Notes under the pieces: generated by a model
Told to the model about the DNA's origin: nothing
The model's database searches: none
What the model saw: the letters and a program-made list of their open reading frames with translations, nothing else
Source: an uncultured Lacinutrix sp.
GTDB lineage: Bacteria; Bacteroidota; Bacteroidia; Flavobacteriales; Flavobacteriaceae
NCBI RefSeq assembly: GCF_947500605.1
Contig: NZ_CANMSJ010000004.1
Coordinates: forward strand, 1 to 64,000
DNA length: 64,000 bases
Reading direction: 5' to 3'
Position numbers and translations under genes: made by a program
Part shown: positions 1-7,814 of the stretch, in pieces
Numbering within the stretch: the stretch's first letter is position 1
How the letters are laid out: each line of letters starts with the position of its first letter

Positions 1-2213
1 TTGACGATTTAGAAACAGAACAAGAAACTCAAAACACAGCTATCACAAACAATGAAGCTGCAATAACAAATCACATTACAGCTGATGAAGACACCGATGC
101 AACTAACGAAATTCAAACTGTAGTTTCTTCAGATAGTTCTGTAACTGTAACTACAGATGCTGATAACAATATCGATTTAAGTGTAACACCTTTCGATGAC
201 ACTGCTATTCAATCTCAAATTACTGAGAACGCTAATGATATCGACGATTTAGAAGCAGAGCAAATAACTCAGAATACCGCAATTGCTGATAATACAAACA
301 ATATTACCACAAACGAAACAGATATTACAACCTTAGAAACTGAACAAGCAACTCAAAACACAGCTATCACAAACAACGAAACGGCTATAGCTAATCACAT
401 TGCAGCTGATGAAGACACCGATGCAACTAACGAAATTCAAACCGTAGCTTCTTCAGACAGCTCTGTAACTGTAACTACAGATGCTGATAATAACATCGAT
501 TTAAGCGTAACACCTTTTGATGATACTGCTATTCAAACTCAAATTACTGAGAACGCTAATGATATCGACGATTTAGAAACAGAGCAAATAACTCAAAATA
601 CTGCAATTACTGGTAACACAACAAATATTGCAACAAACGCTTCTAATATTGCAAATCACATTACTGCAGATGAAGACACCGATGCAACTAACGAAATTCA
701 AACTGTAGCTTCTTCAAATAGTTCTGTAACTGTAACTACAGATGCTGATAATAACATCGATTTAAGCGTAACGCCTTTTGATGATACTGCTATTCAAACT
801 CAAATTACTGAGAACACTAATGATATCGACGATTTAGAAACAGAACAAGAAACTCAAAACACAGCTATCACAAACAATGAAGCTGCAATAACAAATCACA
901 TTACAGCTGATGAAGACACCGATGCAACTAACGAAATTCAAACTGTAACTTCTTCAGATAGTTCTGTAACTGTAACTACAGATGCTGATAATAACATCGA
1001 TTTAAGCGTAACGTCTTTTGATGATACTGCTATTCAAACTCAAATTACTGAGAACGCTAATGATATCGACGATTTAGAAACAGAGCAAATAACTCAAAAT
1101 ACTGCAATTACTGGTAATACAACAAATATTGCAACAAACGCTTCTAATATTGCAAATCACATTACTGCAGATGAAGACACCGATGCAACTAACGAAATTC
1201 AAACCGTAGCTTCTTCAGACAGCTCTGTAACTGTAACTACCGATGCTGATAACAATATCGATTTAAGCGTAACACCTTTTGATGATACTGCTATTCAAAC
1301 TCAAATTACTGAGAATGCTAATGATATTGCAGATCACATTACTGCTGATGAAGATACTGATGCGTCTAACGAAGTAAATACAGCATTCTCTACAGATGGT
1401 ACAAATCTTTCTATAACAGATTCTAGTGGAACTTTAAATATTCCCTTAACTGACTTAGATTCTGAAGTAACTCCAGTTGTAACTACAGGAAATACAATCG
1501 CAACTCATATTAGTGCAAGTGGAACGTCTACAAATATTACAGAAACGGTAACCACTTTCCAACAGGACGACACTACTACTGCTTCAAATTCTGCTGCGAC
1601 AGGAGAAATAACTTATAAAGATGAAAAAGGCGTAGAATTTAAAGCACAAGTTGTTGCTTCAGAAACAGATAATCAATTAGAAGTTGGTACAAATGGAGGT
1701 GCTTATTTAGGACCAACAGTATACACCGGAACTTTTATTATTTCAGCAGAAGGAACAACAACGATATCAGGAATACCTTTTCAACCCTCACAAGTTACCT
1801 TTGTTGCCAATGCAAATGTAGAGAGTTTAAATATTGATAGCGACAATGGAACAGGAAATAACGATAGAGGCATTGACAATTCACACGGTACAATGAATGG
1901 TTTTGCAAGAAACATTGGAGGAACCTTAGCACAACAAGTAATGTATACAGGTGGTCACGGAAACTCAATTAACGATATATCTAGATACGCAAGCAGTTCT
2001 AACTGTATTGGAGTAAGATATGGCGATCAAAACGGTAGTAGCTTAGGTAAAATTGAAGGCGCTTTTGTTACGTTTACAACAGACGGCTTCACTATTTCTG
2101 TTAATTACACCAATGGAACAATTACAAGTAATAGCACAAATCCATTAGCAGACGTACAACCAACAGATATTAATAATGAAGCTTTATTAGTAATATTTAC
2201 AGCTTACAAATAA
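1..2213 (+). CDS. Repeat-rich surface fibre-like protein, 5' end outside window
   Basis: An open frame runs from base 3 to the stop at 2211-2213 (736 codons visible) with no start codon upstream of an internal ATG, so the gene begins before the window. About 460 residues are acidic, Asn/Thr-rich repeats of 59-108 residues, each carrying a conserved ADEDTDATNEIQTV block followed by a DNNIDLSVTPFDDTAIQ block and a heptad-like LExEQxTQNTAIT stretch. Low cysteine, periodic hydrophobic positions and regular Asn suggest a trimeric coiled-coil or beta-helical stalk; this is inference. The last 170 residues are non-repetitive and Gly/Thr-rich, like a globular tip, ending in VIFTAYK. I see no T9SS sorting domain at its end. 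The following gene starts 9 bases after the stop, so the two are probably co-transcribed. Confidence 0.8.
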   Translation, partial: DDLETEQETQNTAITNNEAAITNHITADEDTDATNEIQTVVSSDSSVTVTTDADNNIDLSVTPFDDTAIQSQITENANDIDDLEAEQITQNTAIADNTNNITTNETDITTLETEQATQNTAITNNETAIANHIAADEDTDATNEIQTVASSDSSVTVTTDADNNIDLSVTPFDDTAIQTQITENANDIDDLETEQITQNTAITGNTTNIATNASNIANHITADEDTDATNEIQTVASSNSSVTVTTDADNNIDLSVTPFDDTAIQTQITENTNDIDDLETEQETQNTAITNNEAAITNHITADEDTDATNEIQTVTSSDSSVTVTTDADNNIDLSVTSFDDTAIQTQITENANDIDDLETEQITQNTAITGNTTNIATNASNIANHITADEDTDATNEIQTVASSDSSVTVTTDADNNIDLSVTPFDDTAIQTQITENANDIADHITADEDTDASNEVNTAFSTDGTNLSITDSSGTLNIPLTDLDSEVTPVVTTGNTIATHISASGTSTNITETVTTFQQDDTTTASNSAATGEITYKDEKGVEFKAQVVASETDNQLEVGTNGGAYLGPTVYTGTFIISAEGTTTISGIPFQPSQVTFVANANVESLNIDSDNGTGNNDRGIDNSHGTMNGFARNIGGTLAQQVMYTGGHGNSINDISRYASSSNCIGVRYGDQNGSSLGKIEGAFVTFTTDGFTISVNYTNGTITSNSTNPLADVQPTDINNEALLVIFTAYK
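3..1390 (+). repeat. In-frame tandem repeat array inside the fibre gene
   Basis: The block encoding ADEDTDATNEIQ (or a close variant) recurs at 81, 405, 666, 906, 1167 and 1344. Spacings are 324, 261, 240, 261 and 177 bases, all multiples of three. Higher-order copies are visible: about 120 bases from 3 recur without difference from 828 (offset 825), and a stretch near 580-700 recurs near 1081-1202 (offset 501) with only a few differences. Size differences between units come from gain or loss of whole stalk modules. Confidence 0.9.
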
Positions 2214-2222
2214 TATAGAAAT

Positions 2223-3359
2223 ATGAAAACACTAAAATACATAGCTCTATTTATTATTCAAATAGGCATAGCTCAACAATCTTTTCACAACTTTGGTAAT
2301 GTACAAATACACGATCAAGGTAAAATAGGATTTCACATAAACCTAGAAAACGATGGTACTTTTAATGAAAATTTGGGTTTAGCAGGATTCTATAACATGG
2401 ATAACTCCTTAACAATTTCTGGAACAGAAACTCCAAGGTTTAATGATATTGAAGTTTTAGTTGGTAATCATTTATTTTTAGAAGTAAACACAGAGGTTAT
2501 AAATGCATTAGATTATTTAGAAGGAGATATTATAACACCTAGAGCTAATCCTGATATTTCTTTAGACTATTTCAATGATGCCATATTTACCTTAGAAGAC
2601 GATTTAAGAAATGTTGATGGATATGCTTCAATAACTAGCGATCAATCTTTTACTTTCCCTATTGGTCAAGACAATAAATTAAGACCTTTACTAATTCCAT
2701 TTCAACCAGAAATTTCAAAATTTAAAGCCGCATATTTTAACGAAGACCCAAACTTCCCTTCTACTTTTGCTGAAAGCTTCAATACAAATAATTCTGAAGG
2801 CATAATAAATATAATTAGTACGCAGGAATTTTGGGATTTTAATGGAGAGAATAAAACATTAGTTACACTTACTTGGGACCAGGAAAGTCAAATAATTAAC
2901 TTAGTAGAAAACCTTTTAAATCTAAGGGTTGTTGGTTGGAGTAAAACTGAACAAAGATGGCTAGACTTAGGAAATACAGATGTTTCTGGCGATTTAAATA
3001 ACGGAACAATTAGCTCGTTTGAATTTATTCCAAATGATTTTGAAATTATAACTTTTGGAGCTCTAATAGGCAGCGATGGTTTAACAGTTTACAACGGAAT
3101 AAGTCCTAATAATGATGGTTTAAACGACGTTTTTATAATAGAAGGTGTTGAACTTTTTAATAACAACCTAAAAATATTCAACCGTTGGGGAAGAGTAGTT
3201 TACGATGTCGAAAATTACAAAAACACTTTCAATGGTGTTGCTAACAAAAAAGTAGTTGGAACAAAAGGCAACAAACTACCTGTAGGCACTTATTTTTATG
3301 TCTTAGAATTAGCCGAAGAAAACAAAAGTTATTCTGGCTGGATATATATTAATTACTAA
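2223..3359 (+). CDS. Type B T9SS-sorted surface protein (CHU_C domain)
   Basis: 378 residues. An N-terminal signal peptide (about residues 1-18, ending near GIAQQ) is followed by a beta-rich body. The last ~90 residues form the gliding-motility-associated C-terminal (CHU_C, T9SS type B) domain: GISPNNDGLNDVF, a FNRWGRVVY segment and the terminal GWIYINY. Proteins with this domain are exported through the Sec system and then the type IX secretion system and become attached at the cell surface. It directly follows the fibre gene, which lacks such a domain, so it may anchor or escort the fibre; that role is inferred. The gene abuts, tail to tail, the stop of the leftward acetyltransferase with no intervening base. 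Confidence 0.85.
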   Translation: MKTLKYIALFIIQIGIAQQSFHNFGNVQIHDQGKIGFHINLENDGTFNENLGLAGFYNMDNSLTISGTETPRFNDIEVLVGNHLFLEVNTEVINALDYLEGDIITPRANPDISLDYFNDAIFTLEDDLRNVDGYASITSDQSFTFPIGQDNKLRPLLIPFQPEISKFKAAYFNEDPNFPSTFAESFNTNNSEGIINIISTQEFWDFNGENKTLVTLTWDQESQIINLVENLLNLRVVGWSKTEQRWLDLGNTDVSGDLNNGTISSFEFIPNDFEIITFGALIGSDGLTVYNGISPNNDGLNDVFIIEGVELFNNNLKIFNRWGRVVYDVENYKNTFNGVANKKVVGTKGNKLPVGTYFYVLELAEENKSYSGWIYINY

Positions 3360-3785
3360 TTATAAAGTTTTATAAAAGTGGTATCCAAAAATCTCATATC
3401 CTTCATTATAATAAAACTTATGAGAAGGATAATTTTGAACGTAAGTGTTTAATTCAGATGTATTACAGCCTTTAGATCTAGCATAATCATACAACCATTT
3501 AAAGAAGCTTTTACCTAAACCTTTACCTTGATAATTAGCTTCAATATAAACATGATCTACTTCCATAGATTTACCAGAATAATGTCTAGTTTGAAACCAC
3601 ATACCACAAACACCAATTAGTTTTTCATTATCGTAAACTCCTGCACATTCGTAATTTTGCTCAACCATTTCTGCAAATCGCTCTTTTAAAATTGCATCCG
3701 AATTTTTATTATTTGTTAATTTTTGTATTAACGGAATAATAGTATTTATATCTTTTTTATCAATAATTTTAAAGCAGAAAGGCAT
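3360..3785 (-). CDS. GNAT family N-acetyltransferase
   Basis: 141 residues with the GCN5-related fold: the acetyl-CoA pyrophosphate-binding loop is QGKGLGKS at residues 86-93, preceded by a beta-4 strand (MEVDHVYIEANY) and followed by a C-terminal FYYNEGYEIFGYHF segment typical of small-molecule acetyltransferases. The substrate cannot be named. The reading frame stays open to 3959, but I start it at the ATG at 3785: the upstream part would overlap the divergent peptidase gene, and a -7 box lies at 3800-3807, just upstream of this ATG. Confidence 0.8.
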   Translation of the reverse strand: MPFCFKIIDKKDINTIIPLIQKLTNNKNSDAILKERFAEMVEQNYECAGVYDNEKLIGVCGMWFQTRHYSGKSMEVDHVYIEANYQGKGLGKSFFKWLYDYARSKGCNTSELNTYVQNYPSHKFYYNEGYEIFGYHFYKTL

Positions 3786-3799
3786 CGTGTTTTTTTTAA

Positions 3800-3807
3800 C
3801 AAAATTA
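3800..3807 (-). promoter_or_regulatory. Promoter -7 box of GNAT gene
   Basis: On the minus strand this reads TAATTTTG, matching the Bacteroidota -7 consensus TAnnTTTG. It sits 14 bases upstream of the ATG at 3785 and supports that start. No clear -33 element. Confidence 0.5.
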
Positions 3808-3885
3808 ATTAAATTTGAAAGACTTAAAATAAATATAGAAAAGAAATTCTTTCTATAAAAGCGACTTTTAAAAAACATAAGATTA

Positions 3886-4614
3886 ATGAATAGACAAGCA
3901 GTTATTATATATAGAGCACTAATAATTTTAGCAATTACCATACTACCGCAATTTACCATTGCACAAACTATAATTTCTTCTGAAGAACTAATAGGAAAAG
4001 GTAAACCTGCATTATTTGGGGAAGGTTATAAACTAAGAAAAGAAGCCTATTTAGCATTTAAAAAAATGCAAGCCGAAGCTCTAAAAAGCAATATAAAAAT
4101 AGGAGCCGTTTCTAGTTACAGAAGTTTCTCACATCAAAAACGTATTTGGGAACGTAAATTTAACAGCAATAAATCTAACGGTCTTTCCACTACAGAGAAC
4201 ATAAAAAAAATAATAGAATACTCAACCATTCCCGGAACGTCTCGTCACCATTGGGGAACAGATATCGATATTTACCAAACCAATGTAAAACAACCTAGAG
4301 GCTTATTACTAGAAAGTAACTTTCATAATAATGGTGCTTTTTGCAAATTAAAAGAATGGATGGATGTACATGCAGAAGACTTTGGTTTCCATTTAGCTTA
4401 TACCGATTTACCCAACAGAAAAGGTTTTAAATACGAGCCTTGGCATTACAGCTACAAGCCGCTTTCATCTCAATACTTAAAAGATTACAAAAAATTAGAC
4501 ATCGCTAATATTCTTAAAAACGATAAACTTTTAGGTAGCGAAGAATTCTCTAACAACTTTATTACCAACTATACAGAAGAAAATATTTTAGATATTAATC
4601 CTGAACTTTTGTAA
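3886..4614 (+). CDS. M15 family D-alanyl-D-alanine carboxypeptidase (VanY-like)
   Basis: 242 residues with an N-terminal signal peptide (cleavage near TIAQT, residue ~27), so it acts in the periplasm. The M15 zinc signature SxHxxGxxxD is present as SRHHWGTDID (119-128) and the third ligand as WHYSY (His187), giving His121, Asp128 and His187 as ligands. The SSYRSFSHQ stretch before it is typical of VanY-like DD-carboxypeptidases, which trim the terminal D-Ala of peptidoglycan stem peptides. It lies upstream of a periplasmic M48 peptidase gene on the same strand. Function as a cell-wall carboxypeptidase is well supported by motif; the precise substrate is inferred. Confidence 0.88.
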   Translation: MNRQAVIIYRALIILAITILPQFTIAQTIISSEELIGKGKPALFGEGYKLRKEAYLAFKKMQAEALKSNIKIGAVSSYRSFSHQKRIWERKFNSNKSNGLSTTENIKKIIEYSTIPGTSRHHWGTDIDIYQTNVKQPRGLLLESNFHNNGAFCKLKEWMDVHAEDFGFHLAYTDLPNRKGFKYEPWHYSYKPLSSQYLKDYKKLDIANILKNDKLLGSEEFSNNFITNYTEENILDINPELL

Positions 4615-4619
4615 CTTTA
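4612..4619 (+). promoter_or_regulatory. Possible -7 box upstream of M48 peptidase
   Basis: TAACTTTA, one base off TAnnTTTG, overlaps the stop of the M15 gene and lies 25 bases before the next ATG. Weak evidence. Confidence 0.3.
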
Positions 4620-4644
4620 TAAAATAACTAACACACTACAACAC

Positions 4645-5412
4645 ATGAAAAAAGGAGGACTTAAAGGACGATTATTAATTGGTGTAGCCATTGCTGCCTT
4701 TTTTGTAATTAAGCATTTTATGAGCAGAGAAACCAATCCTTATACAGGAAAGGTACAAGCTATTTCAATGTCTCCAGCTGAGGAAATACAAATGGGATTA
4801 GCGAGTATAAACCAAATGGCACAACAACATGGCGGACTTTACCCTAACGAGCAATATCAAGCTTTAGTTGACAATGTAGGCAACAAGTTAGTACAAAACA
4901 GTATTGCAAAAGATACGCCGTATAAATACGAATTTCATCTTTTAGCAGACCAAAACACTATTAATGCTTTCGCCTTACCTGGTGGACAAATTTGTATAAC
5001 CTATGCTCTATTTTCTAAATTAAAAAATGAAGATCAGCTCGCTGGTGTTTTAGGTCATGAAATTGGCCATGTATTAGGAAAGCATTCTGCAGAAAGAATT
5101 GCAAGCAGCAAAATGTGGCAAGGACTAAGCACAGCTGGTTCTGTTGGTGCAGATATGGGAGGAATTGTTAGCCAAATAGGAAACGGAACATTACTTAAAA
5201 ATGGACGTGGAGACGAACTAGAAAGTGATGAACTTGGTGTACGTTTCATGATGCGCTCTGGCTACGATCCAGAAGAAATGATTGGTGTTATGCAAATTCT
5301 AAAAGATGCAGCAGGACCTAACCGTCAGCCAGAATTTTCTAGCTCTCACCCAGATCCAGACAATAGAATAGAACACATTAGAGAAGCGATAGAAAGATAC
5401 AGACGTAACTAA
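4645..5412 (+). CDS. M48 family metallopeptidase (BepA/LoiP-like)
   Basis: 255 residues. A single N-terminal hydrophobic segment (residues ~10-24) anchors or exports the protein. The zinc protease motif HEIGH is at residues 138-142, with the third ligand probably Glu193 in the ESD segment. The LPGGQICITYALF stretch before the motif is characteristic of M48 peptidases of the Oma1/BepA type, which act in envelope protein quality control. The N-terminal segment has no cysteine lipobox. A rho-independent terminator follows, separating it from gpmI. Confidence 0.88.
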   Translation: MKKGGLKGRLLIGVAIAAFFVIKHFMSRETNPYTGKVQAISMSPAEEIQMGLASINQMAQQHGGLYPNEQYQALVDNVGNKLVQNSIAKDTPYKYEFHLLADQNTINAFALPGGQICITYALFSKLKNEDQLAGVLGHEIGHVLGKHSAERIASSKMWQGLSTAGSVGADMGGIVSQIGNGTLLKNGRGDELESDELGVRFMMRSGYDPEEMIGVMQILKDAAGPNRQPEFSSSHPDPDNRIEHIREAIERYRRN

Positions 5413-5436
5413 ATCGTTTTCGCTTAATTATAATAT

Positions 5437-5467
5437 AAAGTCCTGCATTTGCGGGACTTTTCTTTTT
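5437..5467 (+). terminator. Rho-independent terminator after M48 gene
   Basis: AAAGTCCTGC and GCGGGACTTT pair across an ATTT loop (10-bp stem with one wobble) and are followed by TCTTTTT. The T-run leads directly into the gpmI -7 box. Confidence 0.85.
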
Positions 5468-5474
5468 ATATTTG
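5467..5474 (+). promoter_or_regulatory. gpmI promoter -7 box
   Basis: TATATTTG is an exact TAnnTTTG match 19 bases upstream of the gpmI ATG at 5494. It begins in the last T of the preceding terminator. Confidence 0.6.
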
Positions 5475-5493
5475 TTATTCAAATTCTAAGAAA

Positions 5494-7011
5494 ATGAACA
5501 AAAAAGTCATCCTAATGATACTTGATGGTTGGGGAAAAAGCCCAGACCCAAAAGTTTCTGCTATAGATAATGCCAATACTCCTTTTATAGATAGCCTGTA
5601 TTCAAAATACCCAAATGCCCAATTACGAACAGACGGTTTACATGTTGGTTTACCAGAAGGACAAATGGGAAACAGTGAAGTTGGACACATGAATTTAGGA
5701 GCTGGACGTATTGTTTATCAAGACTTAGCGAAAATTAATTTAGCAATAGAAAACAATACTTTAGCACAAGAAAAAGTATTAGTAGATGCTATTAATTACG
5801 CTAAAGCGGAAGGTAAAAACATTCATTTATTAGGTTTGGTTAGTAATGGCGGTGTGCACTCTCATATTAACCACATCAAATCATTAGTAGATGCTACCGA
5901 GGATGCGGGTGTAAAAAACACTTACATTCATGCCTTTACAGATGGGCGCGATGTAGATCCAAAATCTGGAAAAGGTTTTATTGAAGACCTAGAAAATTAT
6001 ACTCAAAATAAAAATACAGAAATTGCATCTATAACAGGTCGTTATTACGCAATGGATCGCGATAACCGTTGGGAACGCGTAAAACTTGCTTACGATGCTT
6101 TAGTTAATGGTACTGGTGAATTATCTAATAATTTAACCGAAAGCATTCAAAAACATTACGATGCAGATATTACAGACGAATTTATAAAACCAATTATAAA
6201 ATCGAATACCGAAGGACTTCCGTTAGCAACAATAAAAGAAGACGATGTTGTTCTTTTCTTCAATTTTAGAACAGATAGAGGTCGTGAGTTAACAGATGCG
6301 TTATATCAAAACGATCACCACGAACAAAACATGCATAAATTGAATTTGTACTATGTTACAATGACGAATTATGGTGATGCCTTCGAAGGCATTCATATTA
6401 TTTTCGATAAAGACAACATCACAGAAACTTTAGGTGAAGTCTTAGAAAAAAACAACAAAACACAAATTAGAATTGCTGAAACTGAAAAATATCCTCACGT
6501 TACTTTTTTCTTTTCAGGAGGAAGAGAAGCGCCTTTTAAAGGTGAATCTCGCATATTAAAAAACTCACCAAAAGTAGCTACTTACGACTTAAAACCAGAA
6601 ATGAGTGCTTTTGAATTAACTGATGCTTTAGTACCAGAATTACAAAAAGGCGAAGTCGATTTTGTATGTTTAAACTTTGCGAATGGTGATATGGTTGGTC
6701 ATACAGGCTCAATGCCAGCTGCTATTAAAGCCTGTGAAGCTGTAGATACTTGTGTAGAAAAAGTAGTAACAACAGCATTAGAAAATGGTTACACAACTTT
6801 ACTTATTGCAGATCATGGTAATTGCGAAACTATGATTAATCCAGATGGATCACCAAATACAGCACATACTACTAATCCTGTTCCTGTAATTTTAATAGAT
6901 AACGAATTAAAGGAAATTAAAAATGGTGTTTTAGGCGACTTAGCTCCTACTATCTTAAAACTTATAGGTGTTGAAAAACCTAAAGTTATGACTCAGGAAT
7001 CGTTAGTCTAA
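5494..7011 (+). CDS. gpmI: 2,3-bisphosphoglycerate-independent phosphoglycerate mutase
   Basis: 505 residues, the usual size of the cofactor-independent enzyme. It interconverts 3- and 2-phosphoglycerate in glycolysis and gluconeogenesis using two Mn ions. Metal ligand Asp11 lies in LDGWG and the phosphorylated Ser61 in GNSEVGHMNLGAGR; further alkaline-phosphatase-superfamily motifs are FTDGRD, FNFRTDRGRE and the C-terminal ADHGNCE with AHTTNPVP. I start at the ATG at 5494 because the open frame upstream adds 15 residues that overlap the terminator and -7 box. The next gene starts two bases after the stop, so the small lipoprotein is probably co-transcribed. Confidence 0.97.
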   Translation: MNKKVILMILDGWGKSPDPKVSAIDNANTPFIDSLYSKYPNAQLRTDGLHVGLPEGQMGNSEVGHMNLGAGRIVYQDLAKINLAIENNTLAQEKVLVDAINYAKAEGKNIHLLGLVSNGGVHSHINHIKSLVDATEDAGVKNTYIHAFTDGRDVDPKSGKGFIEDLENYTQNKNTEIASITGRYYAMDRDNRWERVKLAYDALVNGTGELSNNLTESIQKHYDADITDEFIKPIIKSNTEGLPLATIKEDDVVLFFNFRTDRGRELTDALYQNDHHEQNMHKLNLYYVTMTNYGDAFEGIHIIFDKDNITETLGEVLEKNNKTQIRIAETEKYPHVTFFFSGGREAPFKGESRILKNSPKVATYDLKPEMSAFELTDALVPELQKGEVDFVCLNFANGDMVGHTGSMPAAIKACEAVDTCVEKVVTTALENGYTTLLIADHGNCETMINPDGSPNTAHTTNPVPVILIDNELKEIKNGVLGDLAPTILKLIGVEKPKVMTQESLV

Positions 7012-7013
7012 TA

Positions 7014-7334
7014 ATGAAAAAGATAATAATAGTTATTCTCTTATTAATTAGCTTTTCAAATTGTACAGACAACAACACTAAAAAGTTTGAAACTACAAAA
7101 TGGAAAAATGCTAGCCCAAGAGAGCAAGGTCTTATGGCTTCAGATTTAGTTGAGAGCAATATATTAATTGGCAAAAGTAAATCTGAAGTATTAGAACTTA
7201 TCGGCACACCCAAAGATAGTAGCGCTATTAACTTTCATTATCTTATTGAATTTGGCTATATGGCTCCGTTTCATTTGGATGTTAATTTTAATAAAAACGA
7301 AAACAAAGTAATTGATGTAACGCTTATTGATTAA
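7014..7334 (+). CDS. Small lipoprotein with BamE-like domain
   Basis: 106 residues. A lipoprotein signal peptide ends at Cys17 (ISFSNC). Residues ~50-105 carry the pattern ILIGKSKSEVLELIGTP followed by beta strands, which resembles the BamE/SmpA/OmlA fold (Gly-x-Ser/Thr helix, Gly-x-Pro turn). It is short compared with BamE proper and no partner gene is nearby, so function is unknown. It follows gpmI by two bases and is likely translated from the same mRNA. Confidence 0.7.
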   Translation: MKKIIIVILLLISFSNCTDNNTKKFETTKWKNASPREQGLMASDLVESNILIGKSKSEVLELIGTPKDSSAINFHYLIEFGYMAPFHLDVNFNKNENKVIDVTLID

Positions 7335-7386
7335 TTTTAAAATACACTTCGAGCAAGACTAAGAATGTCAATTTATTATTAAATCG

Positions 7387-7394
7387 TATTTTTG
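7387..7394 (+). promoter_or_regulatory. Promoter -7 box of HAD gene
   Basis: TATTTTTG matches TAnnTTTG and lies 18 bases before the ATG at 7413. Confidence 0.55.
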
Positions 7395-7412
7395 TAATCA
7401 ATTAAAACTTGA

Positions 7413-7814
7413 ATGAATATTTCTAAAGGACTTATTATTGCTGTAGATTTCGATGGTACTATTGTAGAAGATGGTTATCCTGGAATTGGAGAAGAACGTT
7501 TATTTGCGTTCGATACTTTAAAACGTTTACAAGCAGATGGACACCGTTTAATTTTATGGACCTACCGTCATGGAAAAAAACTTGAGGAGGCTGTTGAATA
7601 TTGTAAAACCAATGGCATTGAGTTTTATGCCGTAAACAAAAGTTTTCCTGAAGAAGAAACTTTAGAAAATGCAAGCAGAAAAATTCATGCGGATTTATTT
7701 ATAGACGATAGAAATATTGGAGGTATCCTTGGTTGGGGAGAAATATATCAAATGCTTACAAACGAAACACCTAAACCCAGCCAAAAAAAGAAAAAAGGAT
7801 GGTTTAAATTCTAA
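7413..7814 (+). CDS. HAD-superfamily hydrolase, BT0820 type
   Basis: 133 residues, a compact HAD fold without a cap domain. Motif I is VDFDGT with nucleophile Asp12 and Asp14; motif II Thr50 in LWTYR; motif IV is the acidic pair LFIDDRN (98-99). This size and motif layout match the capless BT0820-like phosphatase family common in Bacteroidota. The substrate is unknown; a lysine-rich tail (SQKKKKGWFKF) ends the protein. Its stop overlaps the stop of the leftward CoA-transferase gene by four bases. Confidence 0.85.
   Translation: MNISKGLIIAVDFDGTIVEDGYPGIGEERLFAFDTLKRLQADGHRLILWTYRHGKKLEEAVEYCKTNGIEFYAVNKSFPEEETLENASRKIHADLFIDDRNIGGILGWGEIYQMLTNETPKPSQKKKKGWFKF

Noticed and set aside
3-1390. 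Direct repeats that could be taken for a CRISPR array
   Set aside because: Unit spacing is 177-324 bases, always in multiples of three, and the whole stretch is one open reading frame; no short identical repeats with unique spacers.
1-2213. Fibre gene as part of a prophage tail module
   Set aside because: No other phage gene is nearby and the partner carries a T9SS sorting domain, so a cellular surface protein is more likely.
3786-3959. N-terminal extension of the GNAT protein
   Set aside because: It overlaps the divergent M15 gene and the -7 box; the extra sequence is AT-rich and not part of the GNAT domain.
5055-5249. Antisense open frame in the M48 gene
   Set aside because: Lies wholly in another frame of a clear peptidase gene and encodes low-complexity Ser/Pro sequence without homology signs.
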